Shown: piece after piece, positions 50,978 through 62,900 of the stretch | Position numbering within the stretch: the stretch's first letter is position 1 | Layout of the letters: each line of letters opens with the position of its first letter | Assembly: GCF_048007035.1 (NCBI RefSeq) | Contig: NZ_CP180355.1 | Location: forward strand, 2,294,001-2,358,000 | Source of the DNA: Imperialibacter sp963977595 | GTDB taxonomy: Bacteria; Bacteroidota; Bacteroidia; Cytophagales; Cyclobacteriaceae | Direction: 5' to 3' | DNA length: 64,000 nt | The notes under the pieces: generated by a model | Seen by the model: the letters and a program-made list of their open reading frames with translations, nothing else | Told to the model about the DNA's origin: nothing | The model's database searches: none | Program-made: the position numbers and the translations under genes

Positions 50978-53875
50978 ATGTTAGTTGAAATTTTAAACGG
51001 TTACGAGAAAAAGGGCCCAATGGCTGCGAAGGATTCAAAGGCCTTTGTAACCACCAATATTATCAATTACTTTTTTGGAGCACTTAACGCTATCGTTGCA
51101 TTTTCACTCTTCAGCACCTATAACATAGATGCTCCTTTTACCTTTTCTCTGATCAGCCTCACCCACTTTTCGCTTACGTTATATACCAATAGTCACAAAG
51201 GCATCTGGAAGAGGTACTGCACATTGGCGAACGCCAGTTTGTTTACAGTACTCCTTGGATTTGCTTTTGACAGCATGCTCCCCATTCAAATACTGTTCTC
51301 TATTCTACTGACTGGAATATCGGCGCTGCTTTTCGGAAACAAAGAGAAAAAATCGTTGGTACTCTGGTTCTCTATCCCATTTCTATTCCTCACCATCACC
51401 TCGCTCTCCTCGGTTACTGCCGGCGAAATCAGCGAATCACACCTTTCCCTTAATATCCTCCTGATCTGCGTGGGCATATTTGCCATCGCATTTGGTCTTG
51501 GCTCTACCATTATTAAGGTTCGCCAGGTGCAAACCATATTAGACGCCCTACTTAAATCCTCTTCGAAAGAAAAGAACTCTTTCTCCAGCCTTTCATCCAG
51601 CAATCTTGAGCTGATAAAAAACGACATCTCTGAGAAAGAAGGCGTTTATAAGCTGCTTGCCACCCATTCGAAAGACATTATCCTCCTTTGTTCAAGACAA
51701 GGAGACATTACATACATCTCCCCCGCCGTAGAAACCATTCTTGGTTACCAACCCTCAGAAGTAATTGGCGAAAACATTAAAGTGTTTATCGACCCAAATG
51801 CAAAGGGGCTAACACAAGATGGCACAAATACCGACTTCTCTGTGAGAACGAAGGCTGGCAACTTCGTATGGCTGGAAGCTACTGCACAAAAAATATTCAA
51901 CGAAGAAGGACAGCACATTCAAACTCAGGCCATTCTCAGAGACGTGACCGAGCAAAAGTGGCTGAACGAAGTACTAAAGCAAACGACACACCTGGCGCAC
52001 ATTGGTGGCTGGGAGACCGACGTACTGTCGGGAAGAAGTACATATACAGATAGTTTGGCTGAGTTGCTAGGGTTTAAAAGCGGTGAAATTCCGGCCCTCG
52101 GCGAAATTCTGAAGAAGTTTAGCAAAACCTCTGCGGAAAAAATTGGTAGTGCTTATGCGCAGGTTTTCGAAACAAATGTTGGCTTTGATATAGAGGCTGA
52201 GCTGGATGTTCCCGGGAGCGATACAAACTGGGTAAGGATTGTAGTTGAGCCAAAAACTGAAAACGGCCAACTGCACAAAGTTATTGGCAGCCTTGTCGAC
52301 ATTACGGAAAGGAAGAAAAACGAACAAGCTCTTAGCGAGTTGGCCATGGTGGCGCAATATTCAAGCTCAGGCACCATCATAAGCGACAAGAACGGGTTGG
52401 TGGAATGGGTCAATGATGCTTTCATCAAAATGTCCGGTTACAACCTCGACGAAATGAAAGGAAAAAGGCCAGCCACGGTACTTCAGGGGCCGGATTCGGA
52501 CGTGCAGGTTAGAAAGGCCATGTGTGAGGCACTTGACTCAGGCACTAGCTTCAGAGGAGAAATAATCAGTTACAACAAGCAGGGCGAGGCCTACTGGGTT
52601 GAAACACAAATAAACCCTGTTTTCAGCCAAAATGGTGAGCTAATAAAATTCATCTCAATTGAAAACAATGTGAGTGAAAGAAAAGCTGCAGAAAGCCAAT
52701 TAATAGAGGCAAAGAAAAATGCAGAAGAAGGTTCGGTAGCCAAGGAAAGATTCTTGTCTACCATGACCCACGAAATACGGACTCCATTGAACGCTGTGAT
52801 AGGCATGAGTAAAATTCTTATGGATGAGGATCCACGCAAAGATCAGCTTGAGCTACTACAGACACTCCACTACTCCGCCGAAAACCTGCTTACCCTGATC
52901 AACGACATACTTGATTTTTCAAAAATCTCTTCGGAAAACATTCAGTTTGAAAACATCCCCTTCAAGTTCAATGAAGAAATAAACAAGGCGGTTCATTCGA
53001 TGAAGTTTAAAGTGCAGGAACGAGGCAACACCATTGAATTTGATGGGGATCCTAAGCTCCCGACTCTGCTCGAGGGTGACCTTCACAGGATTGTTCAGGT
53101 GCTCAATAACCTTATAGGCAATGCCACCAAGTTTACTGAAAAAGGAAAGATTAAAGTAGCCACAAAACTGCTTCGTCAAGACAACAACAAGCTTTGGGTC
53201 AGGTTCTCAGTGGCCGACAATGGCATTGGGCTGAGCAAAGACAAGCTTCAAATCATCTTCGAAAAGTTCAGCCAGGCTGATGCCTCTACTTCAAGAAAGT
53301 ATGGCGGAACGGGCCTCGGCCTGGCCATTTGCAAAATGATAGTAGAACAGCAAGGCGGCAAAATATGGGTTGAAAGCAAAAACAATCAAGGCTCAACTTT
53401 CTACTTCGATATCCCTTTAAAAACCACAAATCAAGCAATTAAAAGTGACCAGCATATGACACATCTACTTGAATCCCTGGAAGAAATCCGTGTACTTACA
53501 GTTGATGACAATCAGATCAACCAATTAGTACTCGATCGTTTTTTGAAAAAATGGAATGTTAGCTTCAAACAAGCCAGCAATGGTAAAGAAGCCATTGAAC
53601 TGGCAAACAAGGAGAAGTTTGACATTGTTCTTATGGATCTTGAAATGCCTGTTATCGATGGGTATCAGGCAAGTAGAGAAATCAGAGAAACAAGTAATTT
53701 CAACAGCGACACACCTATCATTGCCCTGACCGCCTCTACGAGAAAGGAAGTCGAAGGAAATGTATATGCTGCTGGCATGAATGACGTGATGATGAAGCCC
53801 TTCAACCCCAGTCACTTGCATCAATTGCTGATGGACTACACCATGCCGGTCCGGACTTTACATCACGTGGCATAA
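50978..53875 (+). CDS. Hybrid sensor histidine kinase (6TM-PAS-HisKA-HATPase-REC)
   Basis: 965 residues from ATG 50978; TTG 50951 and ATG 51020 are also in frame. About six N-terminal transmembrane helices form a membrane sensor with no large periplasmic domain. Three PAS domains follow, about 215-345, 340-445 and 450-570, the last with PAC (YWVETQINPVFSQNGELIKF). HisKA carries His598 (STMTHEIRTPLNAVIG), HATPase_c has NLIGNATKFTE, DNGIGL and GGTGLGLAICKMI, and the receiver has Asp887 (IVLMDLEMPVIDGYQ). A phosphorelay sensor; the partner is not adjacent. A strong hairpin terminator follows. Confidence 0.94.
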   Translation: MLVEILNGYEKKGPMAAKDSKAFVTTNIINYFFGALNAIVAFSLFSTYNIDAPFTFSLISLTHFSLTLYTNSHKGIWKRYCTLANASLFTVLLGFAFDSMLPIQILFSILLTGISALLFGNKEKKSLVLWFSIPFLFLTITSLSSVTAGEISESHLSLNILLICVGIFAIAFGLGSTIIKVRQVQTILDALLKSSSKEKNSFSSLSSSNLELIKNDISEKEGVYKLLATHSKDIILLCSRQGDITYISPAVETILGYQPSEVIGENIKVFIDPNAKGLTQDGTNTDFSVRTKAGNFVWLEATAQKIFNEEGQHIQTQAILRDVTEQKWLNEVLKQTTHLAHIGGWETDVLSGRSTYTDSLAELLGFKSGEIPALGEILKKFSKTSAEKIGSAYAQVFETNVGFDIEAELDVPGSDTNWVRIVVEPKTENGQLHKVIGSLVDITERKKNEQALSELAMVAQYSSSGTIISDKNGLVEWVNDAFIKMSGYNLDEMKGKRPATVLQGPDSDVQVRKAMCEALDSGTSFRGEIISYNKQGEAYWVETQINPVFSQNGELIKFISIENNVSERKAAESQLIEAKKNAEEGSVAKERFLSTMTHEIRTPLNAVIGMSKILMDEDPRKDQLELLQTLHYSAENLLTLINDILDFSKISSENIQFENIPFKFNEEINKAVHSMKFKVQERGNTIEFDGDPKLPTLLEGDLHRIVQVLNNLIGNATKFTEKGKIKVATKLLRQDNNKLWVRFSVADNGIGLSKDKLQIIFEKFSQADASTSRKYGGTGLGLAICKMIVEQQGGKIWVESKNNQGSTFYFDIPLKTTNQAIKSDQHMTHLLESLEEIRVLTVDDNQINQLVLDRFLKKWNVSFKQASNGKEAIELANKEKFDIVLMDLEMPVIDGYQASREIRETSNFNSDTPIIALTASTRKEVEGNVYAAGMNDVMMKPFNPSHLHQLLMDYTMPVRTLHHVA

Positions 53876-53906
53876 CAAGAAAGACCACGCTGTGTGGTCT
53901 TTCTTG
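53876..53906. terminator. Strong hairpin terminator between the hybrid kinase and giant T9SS protein genes
   Basis: Perfect 13-base inverted repeat: CAAGAAAGACCAC (53876-53888), loop GCTGT, GTGGTCTTTCTTG (53894-53906). It begins directly after the kinase stop and lies 65 bases beyond the convergent giant-gene stop. Can act on both strands, though the U-tract is weak. Confidence 0.65.
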
Positions 53907-53970
53907 ATGATTATGTCTCACGGAACCCTTTGTCTGTTCAGTATGCAAACTGGTAAAGACGGTCAGTTTC

Positions 53971-56900
53971 CTATTTTTTCTGAATCCTCCATGTCTCAGT
54001 GAAGCTTCCAGCTTCATCAGAAATAACCAGAATATACATTCCCGGTGTAAGTCCAGATATATCCATTGCTGTTCTTTGAGGCCCTTGGCTATATGGAAGG
54101 GCCTGTAACATCAACTCTCTTCCGGTCACATCAGTCACCCTCATGTTAAGACTTTCGACCTTTCTTCTTACGAAATAGTCGAGATTGATGATGTCATCAC
54201 CTGGGTTAGGATATACGTTGAGATCACGAAGGAATGGAGCTGCAATCCCTTTTACGGATACCTTGTCAACTACAATTCCTTCGGGGGTCACAAGTGCAGC
54301 CACCGAAATCTCGTTGAAATCCGTCTGTGTGCCTAGTGTTAGCAAAATATCAGAACTCTGATCCATTGGAACACCCGGGTACTGAATATTGATCAAATAT
54401 GTATCGTCAGTCAGTGTGCCAAAACTAAAATTCCCTTCTTCATCTGTCACAGTATACGCTACAAAATCATAGTCGAACTCATTACCCTTTGCCCTGAACC
54501 GCTGGCGGCTCAAGCTTACCCCAGCCCCGGCCACACGCTTTCTGTCAAGAATTCGAGCTTCTTCATCCGGAATCGTATTGTCAGGTAAGTCCGATTCAAG
54601 TGACCCGCCAATCACACCATCACCATTTAGGGGTGGTGGGGTGCCTAACAGAGAAATGGCTAAGCCAGCAACCGGATTTCTTACTCTCAATGTGTCCGCT
54701 TGTATCCAGTCTATGGTGCTTGAATAATAGGTTTGTAGAGCGTCGGGGAACAACTCTAAATCCGGCTTGGCGATAATGATGTAATCACCAAGCACAATTT
54801 TTTCAGCTATAAACGCCCCCTCAGGCGACACTTGTGCTGCTGCGATGGAGTCGTAGGGGCCGTCTTTGATCTTGTATATGATAGCGAGACCGCTGGTCAA
54901 TGGGCTTTGATCGAAAGCTGAGTTGATCGAACCAGAAATCGTTGTTGTGGCCAGCACGTTCTGATTTCTGTTTCTAATGCTGAAATCAGGCACTTTCGGG
55001 CTCTTCACCTCGACGAAATATGACCCCATTTTATCATAGTTAACATTGTCGATAATGTGGAATCGCTTTGTTGCACCTTCAATAGGCTGGTCGTTAAAGT
55101 ACCACTGATAGCTGTTGGTAAGACCGCTGACCTCAATCGCAACCTTGTGAGCCTGCCCGACAGGGACACTGTCGTATCGGGTTTCACCAAACCTCCGCTG
55201 CGGACTGAATAAGAACTTCTCGCCAAGGGCAGCCAGATTGGTTTCGATGCTGACAAAACCGAGTCTGTTTCTTGTAAGGTTGACAGTGGTTAGGCTATCC
55301 AGTCGCTTAAGGTCAGGAAGGAACCTGATCTGGTTGTCAATTGCCGGATCGAACGAAGGAGCTGAGTTAGAAAGATTAATAACGGCTAGCTCGCCAATGT
55401 CTCTGATGGCAGCTGGCATAGGGCCAACCATGCGGTTATTTGGCAAATTAAGCTGGCTCACTCTTCCATTCTTGAGCGTTACCCCGCCCCAGGTAGACAA
55501 GTCGCCCTGGAGCCAATTGGTCTTATTTATCCAGTTAGGCCCGTCGGTCCCCTCATAAATTGCCACAAGCGCCAGACTATCCCTTTTTCGTGATGAAATC
55601 TTCAACACGTACTCATCTGTGTCCAGCACAAGGTCGGGCACCGATGCATTGGCTACCCGGGCAAAGTAGGTGCCTTCATCGTTCTCTGTCGTACTTGCTA
55701 TAAAATAGTCTTGTTCTACAGCACCAGCAATCTCCGCATCATCTTTGAACCACTGGTAGCTGTTCGTGGAGCCTCCCATTTCTAACTCAAACAGGAACGG
55801 ATCACCTGCACTATGCAACGTATCGAGAGGAAGCCCAAACCTTCCTTGCGGGCTGTACACAAAGCCATTTACTGCCAGGTTTGGCTCTATGGATCCAAAG
55901 CCTACCTTGTTATTTGAAATATTTAGCGTGTCGAGGCTGGCCAACCCAGTGAGGTTTGGCACGAACGTGAATTGGTTCTGCTGCAAAATAAGAATCTGCA
56001 AGCTGTCCATGGTGGTCACTCCAGCTGGCACCGAACCCTCAAGCTGATTGTCGAAGAGGTAGAGCGATTTCAAGCTCTTAAGCTTTGCAATCGAGTCGGG
56101 CAATGGACCTGTGAGCTTGTTCTGATGCAGATACAGCGCCTCCAGGGCGGCCATATTACCAATTTCTGCCGGTATCGATCCATCAAAATGATTAGCATCA
56201 AGCGCAAGAACCTTCAGTTTATTGAGGTTCCCAATTGTAGGTGGAATAATTCCTTCCAATTGGTTGCCCATCACTCCAAAAATAGATTCCAGTTTGGTGA
56301 GGTTGCCAATTGATGCTGGCAGGCCACCTATCAGCTGATTTCGCCCCAAATCAAGTGCGCTGAGTGACTGAAGCAGACCGATATCATCCGGAATCTCGCC
56401 GCCTATTCGGTTGTCATTCAGGTACAGCATTCCGAGCCTTTTCATCCCCGTAATGCTTGAAGGAATTGTTCCGGTCAATTGGTTGGCTCCAAGGTTCAAT
56501 ATACGCAGGGAATCCATGGCAAATAGCTCGGCGGGCAGCTCCCCTATCAAATTGTTTCCGGGAAGATCGATTTCTACCACTCTGCCATTAGAGGTCTTTA
56601 TGCCATGCCAGAAACCAACAGGTAACGCTGATTTCCAGTTAGTTTTGTTTGTCCAGGTATCGCCGCCGGTGTTGTCATACAACTTAACTATGGCCGCCCG
56701 ATCCGATGAGTCCATTTGGCTGGCTGTCTTGAAAAAGCGCAAATTAAGCCAATCACCACTTGCGGTTTTGTACTCCATCCACAATGTATCGGGCGCATAA
56801 ACAACGGAGGACACAGATGCCAAAATTCCGGTAGGGTCTGTCAGAGAGGCTTTTGATGCCACGTTGCATACCCTGCTCAGCGTGTCAATAACCGTCGCCG

Positions 56901-59900
56901 AGCCGAAATACTTCTTGTAGTAGCCGCCCGTTAATCCATTAATGATGTAGGTGCCGGGCCCTGTTGAATAAATGGCAGCATATGACTCCTCACTTGGTAT
57001 GATTACCCCATCTCTTTTTCTTGCACCATATTTCACCAGATAATCTCCATCCGATAAAGGGAGTGCCCCACAGGACATTGTCACATTCACGGAAGCTGAC
57101 ACGGCAGACTGGCTAACACTTTGACCGTAGGCAATCACCCTCACATTGTAAACACTGTCAGGCAAAAGGTTTTTTACGAGCACCTGTGATGTATCGGAGG
57201 GTACCACCTTGATATTTGAAAAAGCAGTTGCGCCTGAAAGTTTGGCCTGCACAAGGTACGAAGAGGCATCAACCACTGGCGTCCACTCGATATAGGCAGA
57301 CGTGGTATTTGCGGCCACAGCCCTGCTGATTGCAGGAGCTAGTGGCGTAGCTGATTGTCCGTGCATACTGAAGAAAAGATCCCTTTCTTCAACACCTTCA
57401 AATTTTGCTGACCCAATTTGCGCATTAAAATGCACCCCGCCTGCCACAACAGCCGCATTGTGATAAGCGGAGTAATTCATTGCCCAGGAATATAGCTCAC
57501 CCTCACCTGCATCTGCCCATTTAATGGCTCCGTTGGTATCAAACGAAGCAAGGTATAAAAGGCCTCCATTGACAACCGGGCCTCCAAACTGTGTCGGTTC
57601 AATATCCATTGCACCTGCCACAAAAAAGCCTGTGGGGTCAGCGGCTATTCTATAGGGGTAGTCACTTCCTTGTGGCGTTCCAAAAGTTTTCCCCCATATG
57701 CCCGCACCTGTGCTTCCGCTCAACTTCGCAATCAAGTTTAATTGCCCATTTTGGCTTACAGTTATCGTGTCTATCGAAATCGAGCTGCTTTTGGGGAAGG
57801 CCAACACCAACACATCTCCATTTGCATCAAGGGCAATGTCCCTGGCTTCATCGTCGCCTGTACCACCCATAGATCGAAGCCATCGTATGTTTCCTGCGAG
57901 GTCGTAGTGAGCTACAAAAAGGTCTGTTCCACCAATGCCCGTGGCAGGAAGTCCGCCAAAAGTCCAGTCGTTGTTGTATTTCCCCAGAACATATACTCCG
58001 GCATTATTGACTTTTACTCTTTGGAACTGGTTAACAAAGGATGTTTGAGCGGAGACCAAAGCCCCTTGCAAAGCCAGCAGTGGTGCCCCGTTGGCGTCAT
58101 ATTTCAATAGCGCATGACCTCCTCCGTTTAAGGTTGTGGCCCCGTGAGTAAGACTACCGTTGAAATAGCCTGCCACAAAAACATTTCCAACCGAATCGAC
58201 GGCGACTGACAGCCCCCCGGAATCGCCAGTTCCGCCGGCCTTGGCCCAAATAACGTCGCCGTTTGCCGCATTGAGCTTAATGGTTATCATGTCCGTATGG
58301 CCCAGAGCAGGGAGTGAATCCGCTCCAATAGCCATCGCACCGTTATAATAACCCGTCACATACACATTTCCCTGGCCATCAACCTGAACCCCCTCTAAAA
58401 TATCGGTTCCCGTGCTGCCAAAACTTTTTGCCCAAACTGGGCTACCTAACGAATCAAGTTTGACAGCCAAAAGGTCATGTGCACCTTTGCTGGTGACTTG
58501 CAGGGCTCCAAATGTGGTAGTGTCTGTGGCATAACCAACCAAATAGGAAGAACCCGATGCGTCGGTGACTACATCAAGAAAGTTTTCCCTGCCCCGTCCC
58601 TTAAAAAATTTCGTGTTGTCCCAGGAATCGGCCAAAGAATTGGAAAACGTAAATACTTCTTCAGTATAGGTGTAGTCGGAATATACGCCTTGCAGAGATC
58701 TCAATCGGTAGTAATAGGTCTGTCCCGAAGCTACTGATGCATCGGAATAGGTTAGCACCGAATCTGGTAACGATGCTATCTGGCTGTATGGACCAATGAA
58801 ATCATCTGCTCTTTCCAAACTATAACTTGCTATACCCGGCACGGCGGCCCACTTTGCGCTCACCGGCCCATTGAAGGTGGCAAATGCCTGAAAAGCACCA
58901 GGCGCTGCCGGAATCGGCAAACCGGAATCGTTATGAAAAACCAAAAATCCATTTCTATTGCCCTTGTCAGTTAAATCAGTGACACCAAAGCGCTGCGTAT
59001 ACTCGAAAGAACCCGTCATTAGAATCCCCTGATCAACCGGCGAATATTCCAGCCCCCATGGAAGGCCTAAAGATCCTTCTGATTTGTCTACCCACCGCAC
59101 GGCACCATCGGTTCCGTAGGAAGCGATGAAAAGCTTTCCATTGCTGAGAGTGGAAGCGTCAAAGTTGGTAGCACCGTACCCCATAGTACCTGCTATGAAT
59201 GCGCTGTTTCCGTCCGTAGTCAAACTATATGGAAAATCGTTTTCATTGGCCGTGCCTGCACTTTTACCCCAAAGCACTGTTCCGTCAACACCATTGACTT
59301 TTGTGAGAAAAACATCGTATCCGGTTCCTGAATTGGTAACACTCACAGCATCGACCGTGGCTGTGGCACCGTTAAAATCCCCTGTCCAAAATACATTTCC
59401 GGCTCCGTCGACCGTCACCTCCGCACTATAGTCTTCCCCTGGTCCTGCAAGGGTTTTAACCCATTTCAAGGATCCGTCGGTGCCGTAGTTGATCAATACC
59501 GCATCTCTGAGCGCATTGGGGGTGATAGGTGTACCCTCGAAAGACCACTGGCCGTCTACTTCACCCGAAACGTAGACATTGCTGCCGCTAACTGCGACCG
59601 AGTTAAAATTGTTGACAAAGCGGGTGTTGCCCACAAATGTACCAAACCTGGCAAAAATCTTGCTGCCATCGGGCCCTACTTTGTAAAGAGCGGGCCCTCC
59701 TCCACCACCGCTAAATGTAGTTGCTCCGAATGTAAAGTCTCCATTGTAGTATCCTGCCAGGTAGGCGTTACCGGCAGCATCCACCCCGATTTTGTTGACA
59801 GAAGTTTCCTCAGGAGCGTTGATGTTGGTAATCCAGTTTGTCGTACCATCAGCGCTCAATTTCATTACGAAGCCATCCCGCACGCCCGGGCTGACTTCCG

Positions 59901-62900
59901 TCACCGACTGACTATCAACAGTAAAAGCATCACTATAATAACCCCCCACATATACCAGGCCCCCGGGGCCAATTTCCACGTCTACCGCTACGTCTACCGC
60001 CAGGCCTCCAAATGTTTTTATCCAATCGATGGTTTTGGTACTATTCACTTTAATGACAATGGCATCGTTAGCGCCGTTGGAATAAATACTGTCCCCATTC
60101 AAAAACAGAGTACCTGCAAAATTTCCCGCCAGGTAGGTGTTGCCCAGGCTGTCGACCGCCATATCAAGAAGGGTTAGCCGACCCGGGGTTGTGAACTCCT
60201 GTTGGATATTCCAGGTGTCGGGCAGGCCGGTGCTGAATGTGGCCGTAACGACGGACGGCGAATATGCAGATACCGTAAGTCCGTTTTCATGCTTGAGCCG
60301 GTAATAATATATTGTGTTGGCAAACAGCCCAACATCTGAATAGCTCGATATCGTATCACTAAGTATACCAACCGTAAGAAAAGGGCCGGCATCGCTGGTG
60401 GCACGTTCCAAATAGAGAGAACCTCCATTGGCAAATTGGTAAGGTGTCCATTTCAGCTCAATGCTATTTGCCGACTTCGTACCTGCCAATAGCCCCTTTG
60501 GTACAGTGCTATTTTCGGTCACGGTCAAAACTTGATTAATCCCCGGATTTAGAATTACGTCGGTATTGCCTGAAGGCCAGTTCACGGTGACAGAGGTAAT
60601 TGCTGTTTCGGATCCGAGGCCAAATTTGGTAATCATCGAGTTTGATACAGCAAATCCGGATCCAGATTTCACTGTGGTGACACGAGCACCGGCCGCAGAT
60701 ACAAGGGTTATTTTTGCTCCGATTCCCTGCCGATTGGATGCCACGCCATTCAGCTTTAACTTCATCCAGTTATTTGCATTAGTCACATTTGTGTATGCCC
60801 TTGGTATGTCTTCAATATGAACGGATGCAGCATCTGCTATGCTTGAAAAATTCACAAGATCAGTAAATCCATCATTGTTGAAGTCGGCAACGGAAAGGCT
60901 ACCGAATGTATATGCAGTGTAAAAGTTTTGTTGCAATGGCGTAACCAGGGTGAAATCACCTAGGCCGTTATTCAGGTATACTTGTTGTTCATTGCTTGAC
61001 TGTATCACCATTAGATCAAGGTCGCCATCATTATCAATGTCTTCAAGGGCCGAAGTCCGCCCAATAATTTCTGCTCCGGTTCTCGTCAGGTCGTCTGAAG
61101 ACGTAAAGCTCCCGGCACCATCGTTGATAAAAAAAGTAGTTTGCGACCCTGGGTTCTGACTTAACTGCACTAAATCAACAAATCCATCATTGTTGATGTC
61201 GCCCCAGGAATGGCCTCTGGTGCTGGTTATTGCCACAGTTACTAGCGGGCTTGTTGTATTTTGCGTGAAAGTTCCGTCTCCATTGTTCCTGAAATAGTAT
61301 CTGCCGGCCGTTTCTGATAGAAACAAATCAAGAAAACCGTCGCTGTCAATATCAACCCAGGAAATTGTTCCCAAGGATCCTAATTGCAAATTGAATGCAC
61401 CTGGTACCTCCGAAAAAGTTAAATCCCCATTGTTTTTAAATAGTGTCACAGGACTTGACACGTTAGAGCTACCAAACACTGCAAGGTCAATAAACCCATC
61501 ATTATCATAGTCTCCAAAAACCCCACTTTCAATGTTATCAAGATTGGTAACCACAGGCAGGGGCACCGGTGTGAATGTATTATCCGTATTGTTTACATAA
61601 ATAACCGAAACAGCTGGCACAGGAGCGCCCGTCCTGTAACCCAGGTCAGGGACAAACAGATCGGGGTATCCATCATTGTTGATATCGCCCCAGGCCGCAC
61701 CTCTCACATCCGCCAAGTCGGTTGTTAGGGCACCAACTGCCAACGACGTAAAGGTACCATCGCCATTATTTTGATAGAGCTTGTTTACAGCCCCCGGACC
61801 ACCGATGTCGAGAGTGCCTATAAATAAGTCCTCATCCCCATCCTGATCAATATCCGCCCAGGCTTGGCCATAAACAACTCCTGATAAGGTTTCACCAAAA
61901 GTTGAATTGGTATTATCAATTTGAAACAAAGATTCGTTAGCGGATAGCACTTCCCTTGGCTGAGATACCAGGGTCAGAAGTGTCAAAACGGGGTGATCAG
62001 CCAAAAGAGTATAGGCACCTTCATCAGGTGCCGAAAAGGAGGGAATGTTAAGAGTAGTGGCTGTTTCGCCACCAACATTAACAGCATTTTTTTGCCACTG
62101 ATAGGTTACGCCTGTACCAGCAACTGCAGGAAAAGAGAGTGTCAGCGGCTCCCCGGTTCTCAACACCAACTCTGTCGGGTTAAGTGTCCCGAATGCCTTT
62201 TGAGGGGCATACGTGAAACTTGCTATGGAAGTATGAGGCTCAAGTTCGAGGAATTGGAATTTGTTGTCGCTAACATCTAGAGTAGCGAGTGAAACTATAC
62301 CTGACAAATCGGGTAAGTTTGTGAGTGAATTGCCTTGCAGATAGAGAGCGGTGAGTGAAGTAAGGTTAACCAACGACGTCGGCACATCTCCCGAAAACTG
62401 GTTATTATTGAGCCATAAAGTTCCTAAATTTACCAAATTCCCTATTTCAGTAGGGATCGTTCCCGAAAACTGGTTGGGTGCCAAATCCAAATACGTTAAA
62501 TTGGTTAGGTTGCCAATTGAAGGCGGCAGTGATCCCGACAAAAAATTATTCCAAAGCTGCAAGTCCACCAAAGCTGTGAGGTTGCCAATTTCGGCTGGGA
62601 GGGAACCCGTAAGCTGGTTTCCTCCAAGGTTTAGCGTGGTCAGGCTAGTCAAGTTTCCAATCTCAACAGGAATAAATCCAGTAAGGGCATTGTCTGAAAG
62701 GTCAAGTACGGTAAGCGCCGTCAAATCACCAATAGAAGCTGGGATCGTTCCGGACATGAAGTTCGTCGGAAGGCTGACCTCAATCACATTCGCACCGCTG
62801 GTAACAACACCGTTCCACGTGCTGGCGTCAGTTCCAATTGTCCAGTTGGCATTATTTCCCCAGTTTGCGCCATCTGTGGCATTGTAAAGATCAATAAGTG

